The notes under the pieces are model-generated. The model did not search any database. It was not told the DNA's origin and was given only the letters and a program-made list of their open reading frames with translations. This document shows, in pieces, positions 1 through 12,246 of a stretch of 64,000 bases of DNA. Location: assembly GCA_022592445.1 (NCBI GenBank), contig JABYQR010000208.1, positions 1 to 64,000 on the forward strand. Direction: 5' to 3'. Numbering within the stretch: the first letter of the stretch is position 1; every line of letters begins with the position of its first letter. Position numbers and translations under genes: made by a program. Origin of the DNA: Cytidiella melzeri (lineage: Eukaryota > Basidiomycota > Agaricomycetes > Polyporales > Irpicaceae).

Positions 1-1979
1 GACGGGCTGTCTAGAGCGGCGGTGGCCGTGGTCGCGATCGCGGTCTCGTCGGTGTTCACGAGGAACATGTGCAGGCGCGTCCTTCGAGACAGGCTGGGAA
101 AAGCCAAAACATTGCATCAGGTTCCATCGTCGTCAGATCGTCATGTGAGATTTGAACACTCACGGGCAGGGTCTCCCAACCTTTACCGTTATTGAGCAGC
201 ATCCAATCGTAGACACCGTCATCCTCTTCGCCCAACGATCTGAGCACTTTGCCGAAGAGTTCGCGCAAAAAATCGTAATCGGGTGTTTCTTCGAAGCCAA
301 GCTTCCGGACATAATGCATATAAATATTGAACTCCTCTGGTACGAGTGTCAATACTTCGATTCCGCACCATTGCGATGGGAGTGTTACGCACCAGGGAAA
401 CCCTCACAGAGCTCGTCAATCGGCGTAGTCTGCTTCTTCTCGCCGATTTTTTCGTATTTTTGCTTGTTTGTAGCAGCCTTCAAGCCCTGCCACGGTAAGC
501 TACCACGAAGGAAGTACATGAAGACATGTCCTAGTGACTCCAAATCGTCTCTGCGAGATTGTTCGCGTCCCAGGTGGGTGTTGATGGACATGTATCGTGC
601 TGTCCCAGACAGCGACTTGCGTTCACGATATGGTATGTGTTGTTTCGTCTTAGGATCGCGATAGTACTTCGCCATGCCGAAATCTACGAAAACGCACTGT
701 TAGCATGAGCGTGTTTGACGTAAGATTTGGTAAGGACGTTATGATTGGAATATCAAGTATGAGATGCCCCTTCCGACAGCCTCTGCCATGCCTCCCAGCG
801 CGACAATAGAATGAAAGAAACTGCGGGACGCGGTGACGCTACACCGACTACGCTGGGCTTGGTAATTCTCTAGCGTGCGCCCGGTTCCGCCGTAAACCGG
901 AGTAATGCGTCTGGCGTTGCGCACAGAACCTGTGAAAGCTGTGCCCTCTGACTCACCAATAATATGAACCAAGTTTGCAGTCTTCGAACCAGGGACACCG
1001 ATGAGAAAGTTATCGGGCTTGATGTCGCGGTAAATGAGTGACTTCTCGTGCACGCTTTGCACGCGTGAGATCTGTAGAATGAAGAGATAACATTAGCATC
1101 TTCATTTTGACATATTTACTGGGAAGGGTATGGGTGAACTGCGGATGCAAGGGAGGTGCGAAAGCATTGTTTGCGAAGACTCCCCCAATTGCGCTCTTTA
1201 CGTCTTTCTCTAGCGCCTCTACACCATTGCTCCGCCAATGGCACGCGGGGGGCTGTGCAGCGCACAGCAGGTGAAATACGTCGCCCGAGCTTAACAAATG
1301 CTACTGCTCCGCTAATGATGCGCGCAGATTGTTTGTGGAAGTATGACATGACTTGCCATCTGTTTAGCCGCCATGCAGACTGTCTTGATGCTGAACTTGC
1401 GATTGCACATGTCAAAGAGGTCTTCCAAGTTGGGACCCAGGAGATCGATCACGAGGATGTTGTGAAGGCCTTCCGAGCCATAGTATTGAACTTGAGGGAC
1501 GCCAACTGCGGGGAAAGCATATTTGTGAGACCAAGAACCAATAAAGGGTACAAGGGGCGATATCAACAGGAGGGTACGAGAAGCGACGTCGACGAGAAGA
1601 AAAAGAATTGACGTACGAGTTCCGTTCAGTGTCCTATACGACCTGTACTCGTCTCGTAATTGGGGAGCCTCAGCCTTCCTTGGTTCCTGTACGGGGCGAA
1701 ACATGCCTCAGCACGACACACTGTCAGCGCCAACGTGGTACTCACAAACTTGATGGCAACAGGCTGGGTAGTCATCATGTTAAGACCTGTACAGAAGCGA
1801 CGATGTCCGTTGGCCTACGGGCATAAAGTGAACAACACAAACGCACCTTCGAACACCACTCCGAAAGACCCCTCCCCAATCTTCTTGCCCACTCTGAAAT
1901 GAGTTCCCACTACGCCGTTCATGGTTGGACCAGTGTGTGATAGATGACCTGAGGAGGATGCAATGACATGCGTTGTCAT
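1..1979 (-). CDS. Casein kinase 1 (YCK-like), C-terminus cut by window edge
   Basis: Serine/threonine kinase of the CK1 family. Exons on the minus strand: 1979-1847, 1786-1746, 1686-1617, 1505-1357, 1071-957, 683-393, 336-164 and 93-1 (continuing off the window), giving 355 visible residues. The ATG at 1979 precedes a short Ser/Gly-rich leader and the glycine loop [14 protein letters not shown]. Then follow VAIKF (ATP lysine), [12 protein letters not shown] (catalytic loop), [10 protein letters not shown], and the CK1-specific [14 protein letters not shown]. The last visible exon is Arg/Asp/His-rich, the start of the variable tail. In the YCK subgroup this tail ends in palmitoylated cysteines, which cannot be seen here. 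Introns 4 (285 bp) and 5 (273 bp) are unusually long, and intron 4 uses a GC donor (GCAAGT). Family call is certain; the plasma-membrane subgroup is inferred. Confidence 0.93.
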
Positions 1980-3827
1980 CTCTCAGACGACAAAGCCAGA
2001 GTGAGAGAGGAGGGAAGAAAGGTGGAGGAAATTAGAGGGAAAGCTGGAATCTCGACGGGTTGGGTGTCGCGGACGACTCCCGCGTCTGAGGCATGAAGAT
2101 GCGGAGCTTGAATTCCCACGCTGCGTCCCGCGCTTCGCTCGTCTGCGGAACGCGGTCCCACCGTCGCTGTCAGGACATAGTGTCTACAGCTGTTATTGTC
2201 CTGGGGCAGGTGCAGAGTATATACGGTGAGTTTCTCCAGCAGTATGAGCATCCCACTCACTTATTTGATTTGATGGCTTCACAGAATACAATATCCGAGT
2301 CCACTGTGGCTGGGCCGGGGACCGTGACTAGGCAGCAGACTATGCCATGCCCTGTAGCCTGTTCATGGTCGAATGAATACCGTTGTCGAGTCTTTCTTGT
2401 GAGATGCCTCAAGTTGGCTCTTCATGCTCCGAAAGATGCGAACACGGAGCGAAGGGCACCAGGCAATCCGGTGAAGCAATAAGACGGCGGAAGCAGAGCA
2501 CTCCAGAGGCCAGTGCGAGACTACTTTCCAACTGACCGCTAACGCTACTCCTGGTTGGCCTCAAGAACTATCACTTGATTTGTCCGGTGTTTTCCTTTCT
2601 GTGACGAGTGAAATACTGATAGTACGGTGTTTACAATTAGGTTGAACTTTTCATTCCGGTATCTGAAAGTGCCGACCTACGTGTACATCATTCGCGGTGC
2701 ACGACCACGTCACGCCCTGAGAATCGATAGCGTCCTCGACGAGTGTGCGAGTACAACACCAGGCTGTAAACACATGAATCTCTCCGGTGGCCTGATTCTG
2801 CTCGTGGTTAGCCCCAGACCCCCTGACATTTTTGTCGTTTAAGGTGCTTCTTCCCTTAGTTGCGTTTACCTACTATCTCATCTCACATTTCATCAGCTTT
2901 TATGTAGCTCGTCGGACGTCGATGGTATCGGCCGTGCTTGCGCTGCTGTCCTCCAGCAGCTCTTGGCGTTTGAGCAGGGTGCAAAAGCAAGAAGCACGAT
3001 GCCATCGCTGTTGAGCGGTGGCAATAAACATGTGTGGCGGGGGTACGGAGAGAACATCAAATATCATCTCAACAGTAAGATGAAGACAAGTAGCTTACAG
3101 CTTCGCTGTGTCGACTCACACCAGCTGGCATTTTAGTGCAAATTTTGTTTCATTCCGTCACAAGTCCCTTTCCTCCCCAAGCCACACCACAGCCAATGAG
3201 AATTCAGCATTCCGCCCCAGACAAGCTCATTACCTCCTTTCTCACCCTTCGTCGCTTCTTCCGACCCCTTTCGACCATTCGTACCATCCAGGAAGCTCAC
3301 ATGCACGCCCACACGCGCGGCAGGGGTGCTTCATGTATTCACCGAATCGAGATTGCTGAGTGAGCCTTATAAATCTAGCGCTCCTTCCGTGGCTATTCTT
3401 ACCCAATTTCACCCAAGGGCAGCTGCGAAGGAGGCCAGTGAGGACAAATGGATCTGTCCGCGAAGTTCGCTGTCAATATGTGAGTAATCCAACTGATATA
3501 GTTGACTTCTTACATCTGACGACGGATGAGACAAGGCCTACTATTGGATGAGCAATCGGTCCGGCTGTAAAAGCTGTTTGGCCGACTTGTATGCATGGAG
3601 TAACCCGAGCATGTACAACATGTCAAATCGTGCCATCCAAGCTTGCTAATTCATTTACTCCCCGTTGGGCTTCAGTGCAGGTCCATTTGAGTGCCTACTG
3701 ATCAACAGGCAATATTGCACAAATCTCATTCAGCATTGAAAGGTACGTTGTGGGTCATAAATTCCATAAAGAATCGTCGCACGGTGTCCTTCTTCAAGCC
3801 GTAAAAGCTTCGATATCCATCTTTCAT

Positions 3828-4327
3828 AGGTCAAGATATAGACTGGTAAATCGTTCCGTCCATTTACCGGGCGAAATCATTGTGGACGGCGTAGAAGATG
3901 GTGCTCAGGTGCACAGTGTCCATTGCAGTTACATCTCATTGTACTGGACCAATTGGTACGTAACGTATTATTATATAAGCTTACACACTAGACTGAATTC
4001 CTGATGGGACTGAAGCTCATGTATTGCCCTTGAAGTGCTCGTGAACTCAGAAAACCGGAGCAATACTAGTTCTGCACTATGCCATATACTATGCGTAATG
4101 CAAGTATCACAGGAATAAAATCTATCCGTCGCGCTTCATCGCCCGAGAAATAACATTATTTGGTCAACTCAACAGTGTTAATACTACTGTTGGGGATACT
4201 TTTACAATGGTTGCGCAGTTGTATGAACGGCGGGATCACAATGCTTACCTCAAATGCGATGGAAATCAGACTCAGCACTGGCAGCTATATCGAACGGTAC
4301 AGAAAATGCATCAGGACGAGATTTGAG
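3828..4327 (+). pseudogene. Unrecognised coding-like remnant
   Basis: Two frames here read like protein rather than random DNA. From about 3828 the frame contains LVNRSVHLPGEIIVDGVEDG, and a plausible GT donor follows near 3957 (gtacgtaacg). From about 4095 to a TGA at 4325-4327 another frame stays open for roughly 75 codons and includes SRFIAREITLFGQLNSVN and MVAQLYERRDHNAYLKCDG. I do not recognise a family, found no convincing start codon and could not join the pieces into a full model. It may be a decayed gene or a short gene whose 5' exons I failed to find. Confidence 0.25.
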
Positions 4328-5645
4328 TTTTTGCGCAGTGTTTATAGTTGGTAAGGCTTAGCCATACTCAAACTGCTTGCAAAGTCATTTAGGTGTTGTT
4401 CTAGACAAGAGCAATGTTATACGGCGAAGCTTAACCACCGGACAAGTCATACGCTGGGCTGATCCCTTCCAAGTCCGCCGTCTAGGTCGGTCTAGAAGAT
4501 ATGAATGCAAAGCGGGGGATAAGTCCAAGTGGATCTCTCAACATCCTGCTTGTCAGCACGTGGCCCAAGGCCTCAATCTGATAAACAAAAATACAGCAAC
4601 TCACCCAGCGTACTTAGATCGTTGCAAGCAAGCGCCCGTCTCTATCACAGCACACAGCAGACGAGAGCAACACAGAGAGCAGGCCCAGATTGCGGTCAGA
4701 GGTTGTAGATGCAGACAAGGCCTATTTATCCGCGGCCTCTAGGCCACACCTCCGATACAGTGACATCGAAGCAGCAGCATGCAGGGCGCACTGAATTGCC
4801 GAAGGTGTACACTTACTCATACAAATGATGGTGGCGGCAAGTTACTCTCTCCCGCGTGAGGCCCAAGCACACAACATGTGTCAACCGATGCCGCAGTGCT
4901 GACTTGTTGCCCAGATACTCCCAGATATCATGCTGCGGAATAATATTCTGGTGAGAACCGTTGGGAGTGCCAGACTTTGCAGGTGGAAGCCAAGAGCGTG
5001 CGGCAGGGATCGTCCATATCCTACAAGGCTCCCTGGTGGGGATCGTTGTTAGTTTGAAGTGAGAAAGTAGTCGAATGAAGCTACAGAAATACTGGCTGAG
5101 TTATTTCTGCTAAGGCTTGGTAAGTAATGGCACTTGTCGGTTAAAAACTGTGCCAAGAATTCTCCTCTGACTCGGAATTGGAGGCATACCCTGACTCCAA
5201 AATTTGGGTTGGTCGGTGCGCGGCTGGGTGCCAGTGCTGCAGGGGGTAGAGTGCTGCTGCGTATCGAAAAGCGACGACCGCGAAGTAAGCACGCAGGTGC
5301 TCGCCGATGCTAGTAGGTGCAGAACGCCATGAGAGTTGAGGTTCAGCCCCGTATTGTGCAGCAAGTACGGGAGTCGTGATAATGGATGAGGCGGAAGGAG
5401 AGCGAGGGCTGGAAAGACAAGTGGTCAGCGACACAGCTATTATTTACAAATAGCCCGACTGTTGATGACATTGTGCGGACCATGCACGATCACACTGTAT
5501 ACAATCTCAGATCTCCGTGCGGCGATGGTTACCATACAAGGAAGAAGAGAAGCCTTTTATGGCAACGGCCAAGAAGAAATTGAGGTTTGCCATCATTTTT
5601 GCGATCAGTGCTGAGCAAGCAAAGGGGTGGATGTGACACTCAATA

Positions 5646-5660
5646 GTCACGCTGCGTGAC
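5646..5660. promoter_or_regulatory. 15-bp palindrome GTCACGC-T-GCGTGAC
   Basis: Perfect 7-base arms around one central T, about 270 bp upstream of the DsbA-like start. It could be a dimeric transcription-factor site. A similar CGTGACT/AGTCACG palindrome lies at 44547-44561. Function is not established. Confidence 0.3.
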
Positions 5661-5932
5661 TCGGCTCGTGCCGACGCCGTTCCGGCGATTTGAGTTGTGG
5701 TTTGCTCAGCAGAGGATTGGTAAACTGTGTATAATCATCCAGCTCGTTTCCCTCCTCACGCGCAACTACCGTCGCCCCTCGTCCCTCGTCTCTTATAACT
5801 CTTCCTCCCCCCTCTCTCCGACCACAGTCGGACTTACACACACGACACAGCTTTCGACAGGAAACACAACACAACATCTTGTACCCTAGTACTACCCGTC
5901 TCCTCTCACACCTTTCACTCCTACCCACCACA

Positions 5933-6895
5933 ATGCCAGACCGAAAAGTCATCAAGCTCCTCGTGATTTCAGACCTTGTACGTTCGACGCCCTCTACTCA
6001 TACCAGGTACTGACAACGTCGTAGATATGTCCATGGTGCTACATAGGGCAGCGCGAGATGGAGAGAGCAATCGAAATGTGCAGCGACCTCCCGATCACAG
6101 TTGAGATTGAATGGCGGCCGTACAGAATATATCCCTCGTTGAAGGACGGCCAGTTCTTGGACAAGCGGGAGTGGTATGCCTCGAGGTTTGGAACGGAAAA
6201 GATAGAGCAGATGGAGGAAATGGCAGCCACGCGAGGGAAAGAGCTTGGTATCACAGTGTGCGTACCGATTCTTGTATTATTTTCTCTCATTTGGTCTTGG
6301 CTAGTTCTCGGATAATGACACCGTTTGTTTTGTAGCAAAATACTCGATGGTCTCATCACGCAGACCACGCTTGCGCACCGACTCCTCTTCAAGGCGTGGA
6401 AACTCGGTGGCCAAACTAAGCAGCAAGCGCTCCTCGTTGTGTTATTCAAAGCATACTTTGAGAAATCCGAGAACATCGGCGATACACATATCCTCGCTCA
6501 AGCCGCTGTTACAGCGGATGTTTTGAGTAAAGATGAGGTCGGTGTATTCGCCCTACCGTCGCGATATGACCATCTGAGTCTCGTATCTACCACAGGCTAT
6601 CAAATTTTTGGAATCAGATGAGCTGCTGGAGGAGGTGGAGACCATGATGACAGACGCAAGACGGAAAGGAGTGAATGGTGTGCCCTTCGTCGTGATCAAC
6701 GGCAAGTGGGCGGTGAGCGGTGGTCAGACGGCGGAAGTCTACACACAGGTGCGACACCGCTATCTCTTCTTGCAGTCTTACGAGTGTACTAATAAGTGTT
6801 GTGCACAGATCTTCAAAAAGCTTGCGGCAGGTGAGGTTTCCTCCCCACGACCGAAAGCAGCACCTCCATCAACGGGCGTCCAAGTTACAGCATAA
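5933..6895 (+). CDS. DsbA-family thioredoxin-like oxidoreductase (FrnE type)
   Basis: Predicted 239-residue soluble protein. Exons: 5933-5977, 6025-6257, 6336-6537, 6596-6748 and 6809-6895. The N-terminus reads VISDLICPWCYIGQREMERA, the strand-loop-CPWC-helix start of the DsbA/FrnE/2-hydroxychromene-2-carboxylate isomerase superfamily. The two cysteines are split from the first exon by intron 1. Near residue 200 the segment GVNGVPFVVINGKWAVSGGQ supplies the conserved cis-proline (GVPFFV-type) and the second half of the thioredoxin fold, with an alpha-helical insert between. No signal peptide is visible, so a cytosolic role in thiol redox or glutathione-linked chemistry is likely. The exact substrate cannot be told from sequence. 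The C-terminal 20 residues are Pro/Ser-rich. Confidence 0.88.
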
Positions 6896-7415
6896 CCACG
6901 CAGTCCTTGGCCGCATGTTTCTTTTCGCGCGTTCTTTGTTTTCCGTCTTTCCACGCTTGACTCCCGGAACAATTTCTCGGCTTCCTGTGCGTTCTCCGCG
7001 TAACATCGTGTATTGCCCACCTTTTTACCTCCACACAATTGTACTCGTACGCTGCCGCTCATACATTTATTATTGTCTATAAGTACTTTGACTAGGTGTA
7101 TTATCTTATCGGGGTGATCAAGATCATTGCCGAGCGCGTTATGTGACTGGGCGTGTGACGTCACGATGGGTGGGGTTGTTCGTATGCACTGTGTTGTCTT
7201 TCGTCCATGACTCCAGTGGAGCTCGTCCTGGCCCGAGAAAATGCAGCGCGCCCCTCATAAATCTCAGCTGCGGCTAACCTGTTTGCATCCATCCGCTCCC
7301 TTCCACATCTCCTCCTCCATTTTCCTCGTCAGCCATCACCGCTGCTTTTCTCGTGCCATTGACGAGCTACTGTACAAGCACCTGTAGCACCACCCTTTGC
7401 CCGCTCCGAACAAGT
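6896..7415. other. Intergenic: 3' end of the DsbA-like gene and next promoter
   Basis: About 520 bp between two + strand genes. A pyrimidine-rich leader (ctcccttccacatctcctcctcc) lies at roughly 7297-7320 and fits the 5' UTR of the next gene. No other feature is seen. Confidence 0.5.
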
Positions 7416-8615
7416 ATGCCGAGATCTCATCAGCATTGGCTCTACGTCTGGATTCCATTGGTGACAGCGACGATATGGTTCGGTGAGTTCGACAGCCGCT
7501 GTCCAGAGTTGCATAGCTTCTCACCAATGCTGTGTCTCTTACCCTCGGTACAACTGCAAATAGGCACCTTGTTGGCCATGCTCATCACATGGCTCGCACA
7601 GGGCCGCCCGCATTATGTCTCTCAGGATGGCAGCATTGCCTACATTTCCGACGTTGGCGCAGACATATTGAAGCCTCTATTCGTGACTGGATGTTGTATT
7701 ACCGGCGTCGGCTTCTTCCTTTCCCTGGTCGTCGAGCGATGGCTGAGGCATTCTGGCCGGTAAGCCCCTCTAAAGCTATCCATGGTGTGGAACCCCAGTA
7801 TTGACTGCGTGATTTGCAGCCTCATCCCGGAGATGCGCCGTCGAGAACGCGTACTGTCGTGCCTTGCAATACTTGGATCCTTCATCGGGGGAGCTGGGCT
7901 CATCCTGCTCTCGATTTTTGACACCAAACGTCATCCTAGCCTCCATCGCGTATTTCTTCTCGTTTTCATCGTCGGTGTTGGTCTCAGCGCCATTTTCACC
8001 GTTATCGAGGTATGTCATCAATTTTCGATGAACGGAAAGTGAGAGTCCGAGAATTGAGGTTGCTATCGCTTGCAGTACCGATGGATATCCAAAGACTTTA
8101 CCGAACTTCGCAAACTCAAGTTTGCCTACGTGATGAAGGGCGTCATTGCCACTCTCCTCATCCTATGTGCCATCGCGTTCGCTATAGCTCTGTTCGAAGC
8201 GACAGATGTCGGAGGTTTGTTTTGTTGATTCCCGCTGTCTGCCGTCCTTGCTGATGTATCGCCCTCTACGTTAGCCGTTCTCGAGTGGACAATCGCATTT
8301 GGCTACACCTTCTACCTTCTCACGTTCTTCTTCGACCTTCGCATGGCCAAGGGTGTCCATCGTGGCCAGCTTGCACCCTCACAGATCAGGAACATGCAGC
8401 AGCAAGGTATACCAGTATCAACAGCGACCGCGGGACACGAAGGCAACTTTGGTATTGAAGGTGGCGAGCCCAGGGCAAGCAACGACACGTACAACACGTT
8501 CAACACGTTCAACGGCAGACAGCCGCTTTTGCACAACGGCCAGAACGGGCAGCCGACGTACCCCAAGACCGCGTACTATGCGCCGAATGGCAGGGCAGCG
8601 AACTACCCTGCGTAA
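7416..8615 (+). CDS. Frag1/DRAM/Sfk1-type multipass membrane protein
   Basis: Predicted 310-residue membrane protein. Exons: 7416-7482, 7564-7759, 7820-8009, 8076-8214 and 8275-8615. Hydrophobic segments: WLYVWIPLVTATIWFGTLLA near the N-terminus, PLFVTGCCITGVGFFLSLVV, VLSCLAILGSFIGGAGLILL, VFLLVFIVGVGLSAIFTVIE, VIATLLILCAIAFAIALF and TIAFGYTFYLLTFFFDL. The first external loop carries the HYVSQDGSIAYISDVGAD-like element typical of the Frag1/DRAM/Sfk1 family, whose members act in plasma-membrane lipid asymmetry, PI4-kinase anchoring or GPI-anchor remodelling. The soluble tail (about 85 residues) is Asn/Gly/Thr-rich, with the repeat TYNTFNTFN. The family is clear; the precise role is inferred only. 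Confidence 0.8.
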
Positions 8616-9373
8616 ATGTCGACTAGATAGACATCAAAGCGCGGTTGTGGTTATGTACCAGTAATTGACGGACAGGCAGATCCTGTAGCGTCACCATTAT
8701 ACCTTGTAACATAGCACGTTCCGCTTCATAATTGAAAAGTACTCAAGTGTGCGCAACTTTTTGGACTTTCAAGCTGTGCATCGAGTAAGGGCATTTAGTG
8801 TTGGGCCATAGCGCAAAGAGATGAATCGACCCCTAAGATCTGTTTGAGTCGGTAGACGTTCGCTTGGTGTATTGAAGATGATGCTGGCACATATCACTGC
8901 ATCTCGATTGACATTATTGTAGCTAGATTTTTGGGTAAACGGCGACGGTGGTCGATGTGAACAACAACATCAGTAACGACATTCCGCATGGGCCTCTTCA
9001 AGTAACAATAAGCACATACTCAGCTTCCAGTCTCAAACAACTCATAATAGAGATTGGACTTGTACACGCCTACATGGACCTCCATTGATAGCTCAAGGTC
9101 AAGCAGTCGGCCGATCTGTTGGCGGGAGTCGGGATGATTTCCAAATAAAGCACACCCGCCGCCACAAAGCCTCGTTGAAGATTTGATCTGCAAGAAAGAC
9201 GCCGACTCGTTCAGGCTTGCTTGCATTATGCTCAGCCACTGAAAGAAACGTTGACCCAGAAAGAGGACAAGGTAACAGAACGCCACTGCCCAGCACTTAT
9301 TTCTTCAAGGTCGACTGCCTCCCCCTAGCCTCTTTCTTTCCCCTCACTCTCACATCCCAAGCTCGCCGTCACG
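8616..9373. other. Intergenic between Sfk1-like gene and VPS51
   Basis: About 760 bp. A pyrimidine-rich leader (cctctttctttcccctcactctcac) directly precedes the VPS51 start. Short frames on the minus strand near 9020-9296 show no recognisable protein. Confidence 0.4.
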
Positions 9374-10217
9374 ATGTCCAGAAGCCCACTTGACAGTCCT
9401 CCACTCTCACCATCTCAAAACACGCCTACGCTTCTGAACCGACCACCATCATCTCCGCTTCGTCCAATGTCGCCACTGGCAAACAATTCAAGTTCACGTC
9501 CACCGTCGGCGGCTGCGGCCTCTGTGCTAGCAGCCCGACGACTGTCTGCCACTCCACAGCCGCCATCGTCGTCTGCCACGCCGCCGCCGATGAGCGGACA
9601 GAAAACGAGAGCGAGGGACTTGTTGAGAAAGCACTATGGACTGGGCGTTGGACCGCCACCGCCGCAAGGGTCGGGAAAGCAAGGAGTAGTAGATCCTATG
9701 AACTTGGGTGCGTGTTTAGCTCAGCCTGTGTTTCCAAGGCGTGACGTGTTTCATTTGTGCTAAACGTGAATTGCTTGGTGATTAGATAGCGCTGCATTTG
9801 ACGCAAAGGCATACTATGAGCAGTTGATCACGACGTCGTCGTTGCCTGTGCTGCTGAAGAAGGAGAATGAGCTATTGACGGGTACGTCGGCCGAGGGTTC
9901 ATGTTTAGCCCGTTTTTCTGCGACTGAGCTTGGTGTTTGCAGAGATACGAGAGCTTGATAGTGAGCGACAGTCACTTGTGTACAACCATCACCACGAGCT
10001 CATTGCAGCAAGCGATACTATCGCAGCCGTACGTCTCGTTTTTTGCGGCTCGTGCAGAATTTCAAAGCTGACGTTTCTGGAACTTTAGATGAAAGCCCGT
10101 GCAGAGAATCTTGACGCAGACATGGATTTATTGAAAGCCGCTTTTTCCGAAATTTCGCGTCTTTCAGCAGAAGTGGTGGTGGAAAGCGAACGCCCGGAGG
10201 GACACAAGTCTACGTAA
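9374..10217 (+). CDS. VPS51: Vps51, GARP/EARP tethering complex subunit
   Basis: Predicted 214-residue protein. Exons: 9374-9707, 9786-9881, 9943-10028 and 10089-10217. The first 70 residues are disordered (Ser/Pro/Ala-rich). The conserved Vps51 N-terminal module then follows: RDLLRKHYGLGV, DSAAFDAKAYYEQLITTSSL, LLKKENELLTEIRELDSERQ, LVYNHHHELIAASDTIAAMK. The predicted coiled coil binds the syntaxin Tlg1 N-terminus in yeast. In the family this subunit helps tether endosome-derived vesicles at the trans-Golgi. The protein ends shortly after the coiled coil. That makes it a short fungal type, comparable to the small S. cerevisiae protein and unlike the long animal form. Confidence 0.85.
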
Positions 10218-11352
10218 ACGATCGTGGATTGCGTTATACACAGTACATGATTTAATCTTCAGATTCATGAGTTGATTGATAATCTATGTCGATCACTAGG
10301 GGCCCGCCGGCGATATTTGTACGATAATAGTGTTCGTGTTCACCAGCACACGTTCACATCGACACCTCAACAGTCAATGTCAACGCGCCATCTGCTGTCT
10401 CGCACGTAAGCGAAGGATTGCACCTTCAACTCGGTCAAGAGATGCTGGGACTGGCTGTCCTGAAATACGAAGTTCGCATCAGCGTGGCCTACCCGAACTC
10501 CAAGCAAAGTCTCTCACCGGCTCAACCAGACCTGGACGACCCAGCGTGGCCTTCATCCCATGTACCTACCTTTGAAGCTCACGTCGAGCTCGAGGGCGTC
10601 TTTGGCTTTGAACTGCTTGCTAGACGGCCTGTCGCATGGTACCTCCCCCCAGAGGCATCTGCTGTCGCCGACAATCGCCTACTGGCGGGTGAAGCTACCA
10701 CGGTTCGTGATCGTGGCCGAGAGGAAGGGGCGCTCAACGTGGAGAAATTAGAGATATGTTTTGGCGTTGGATGCAATGGGTTAGGATAATGTGCCGGCCT
10801 CTCAGGCTCGTCATTGGACGGCATGGACGTGTAGCCCAGCTTGACGCTGACGGCGAGGAGGTGTAGGATGTGTTTGGGAGGAGACAAGAGGCAATTCATC
10901 TCTCGATTTTATAGCCCGTCCGGCTGGTTCAAAGGAGGAGGATGTGGCCATACCTGCGCGACAGTGATACCAATGCTTTCCTTTGGTTCTGATTGCGATT
11001 TGGCCCTCTCCTATGCTTTTGGACATGGGCTGAACCCTAGTGTCAAGGAGTAGCCATATTATGGCCGGTGGAGGGCTTCGAGGTGCTTTTGGCTGTCGTA
11101 GACAAAGCTTACAATGGTTAGTGTGTACATATGTTTAGAAGTTTGGCCCGTTGCCTTACGCGTATGACCAGAGAGAAGATTGGATATGACGCATGAACGG
11201 TGCAGGTTAACAATTGTTTCGGGACGTACCCCTTGGCAAAAGGGCGTTGATCCAAGATTTGTTCAACGCCACGGGAGTGATGTACATGGCCACAGCTCAC
11301 GCATTTTGAAATACCAGATGGGCCAGGAACAAGCGATTGGATTTGGAACGCT
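10218..11352. other. Intergenic, possible small ORF on the + strand
   Basis: About 1.1 kb between VPS51 (+) and the 3' end of the DUF427 gene (-). One frame ending at 10789 is open for about 150 codons from roughly 10335. It contains LQLGQEMLGLAVLKYEVRI and VELEGVFGFELLARRPVAWY, but the first in-frame ATG is internal (10441) and I recognise no family. It could be a decayed gene or a 3' exon without its 5' part. Confidence 0.3.
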
Positions 11353-12246
11353 TTAACGCGGCTGCAGAACATCGTCGACGTAGATATCGAGTTTCTCGTC
11401 GTAGAAAGCTAACAAGCCCTTTATTTCTATACACTCTGGCAGCGGCGTACGGTACCACCACACGGTATTCGCTGATACCTGCCCGTCAGGGAGGTGAATA
11501 GAGTAGTAGTTAGCCACACCCTATCGTGAAGAGGTCAGTTGTTGGTAACTCTGGAGCTGATGTCAATGGTACTTACTTTGTAGGGGCATTGCGTCGTGAG
11601 CTCCGTCGGTACAAGAAGATCCATTCGACAGTCAATTTTGGGAATGTATGTGCGCACTCGCAAACTTGTTTCGAATAGGAGGTGAGGCCGCTTGGTGTTG
11701 GCAATTTCTTGTCCGTTGAATTCAACTCGGACATGTCGAGATGACTGCAATACGTCCACTCGCTGCTTTGTGACGATATAAATCAATTCACCCGTACGTG
11801 CAGAGAGGTGCAAACCTTGTACGGGTCCTTGGGGTGCACGTAGATTTGTTCGTCTTCTTCAAACCACGCGTCTACCGCGCCAAACTCGATGTTGAGGAGT
11901 CCGGCGAGGTCACCCTTGAGATACTTCGACACGGCTGCGTTTGCCTTGCGGTTGCCAACCACAAGATCGTACAACTGGTGCTCGTCGGACTGGGGTCCCT
12001 CGGCGGCACGGAGAAATTCCTTAGGAACATCCTCCGACTTGAAGAAGAAGTAAGGGTAGTAAGGCTTAGTCCAGCTGAGCAACAGCCAGCAGTTAGCACG
12101 GCAGGAACACAACGTGCCCTTCGCTATACTCACACTAGTCTGGCTGAGGTTGTGTCTACGATGTACTTCCCGCCAAAGAGCACCCTGACCCGCTTGGGAG
12201 ACGGTTCAATGTGGGGAAGCGGAAAGAGCTGTGATGTCGTGGTCAT
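11353..12246 (-). CDS. DUF427 (NTP_transf_9-type) domain protein, two copies
   Basis: Predicted 241-residue soluble protein. Exons: 12246-12134, 12074-11816, 11762-11577 and 11520-11353. It contains two tandem DUF427-like units. The first begins RVRVLFGGKYIVDT and continues with TKPYYPYFFF. The second begins RVDVLQSSRHVRVEFNGQEI, with HLLFETSLRVRTYIP, ANYYSIHLPDGQV, WWYRTPLPECIEIKGLLAFY and the terminal strand LDIYVDD. This duplicated form is common in fungi and bacteria. The biochemical function of DUF427 proteins is not established, and no catalytic residues can be named from sequence. The stop (TAA at 11355-11353) comes right after the last domain strand. The 5' end faces the next gene across 255 bp. 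Confidence 0.82.

Larger units (their letters stand above)
1980..5932. other. Gene-poor interval with no recognisable intact gene
   Basis: About 3.9 kb between the start of the kinase and the DsbA-like gene. The part next to 1979 must hold the kinase promoter and leader. Reading frames are short and interrupted on both strands. I see no transposon protein, no clear terminal repeats, no tRNA and no rRNA. The exception is the coding-like stretch listed separately around 3.8-4.3 kb. A short palindrome lies at 5646-5660. Confidence 0.5.

Noticed and set aside
152..664. 170-codon + strand frame over the CK1 gene
   Set aside because: It is the complement of clearly coding kinase exons and crosses their introns.
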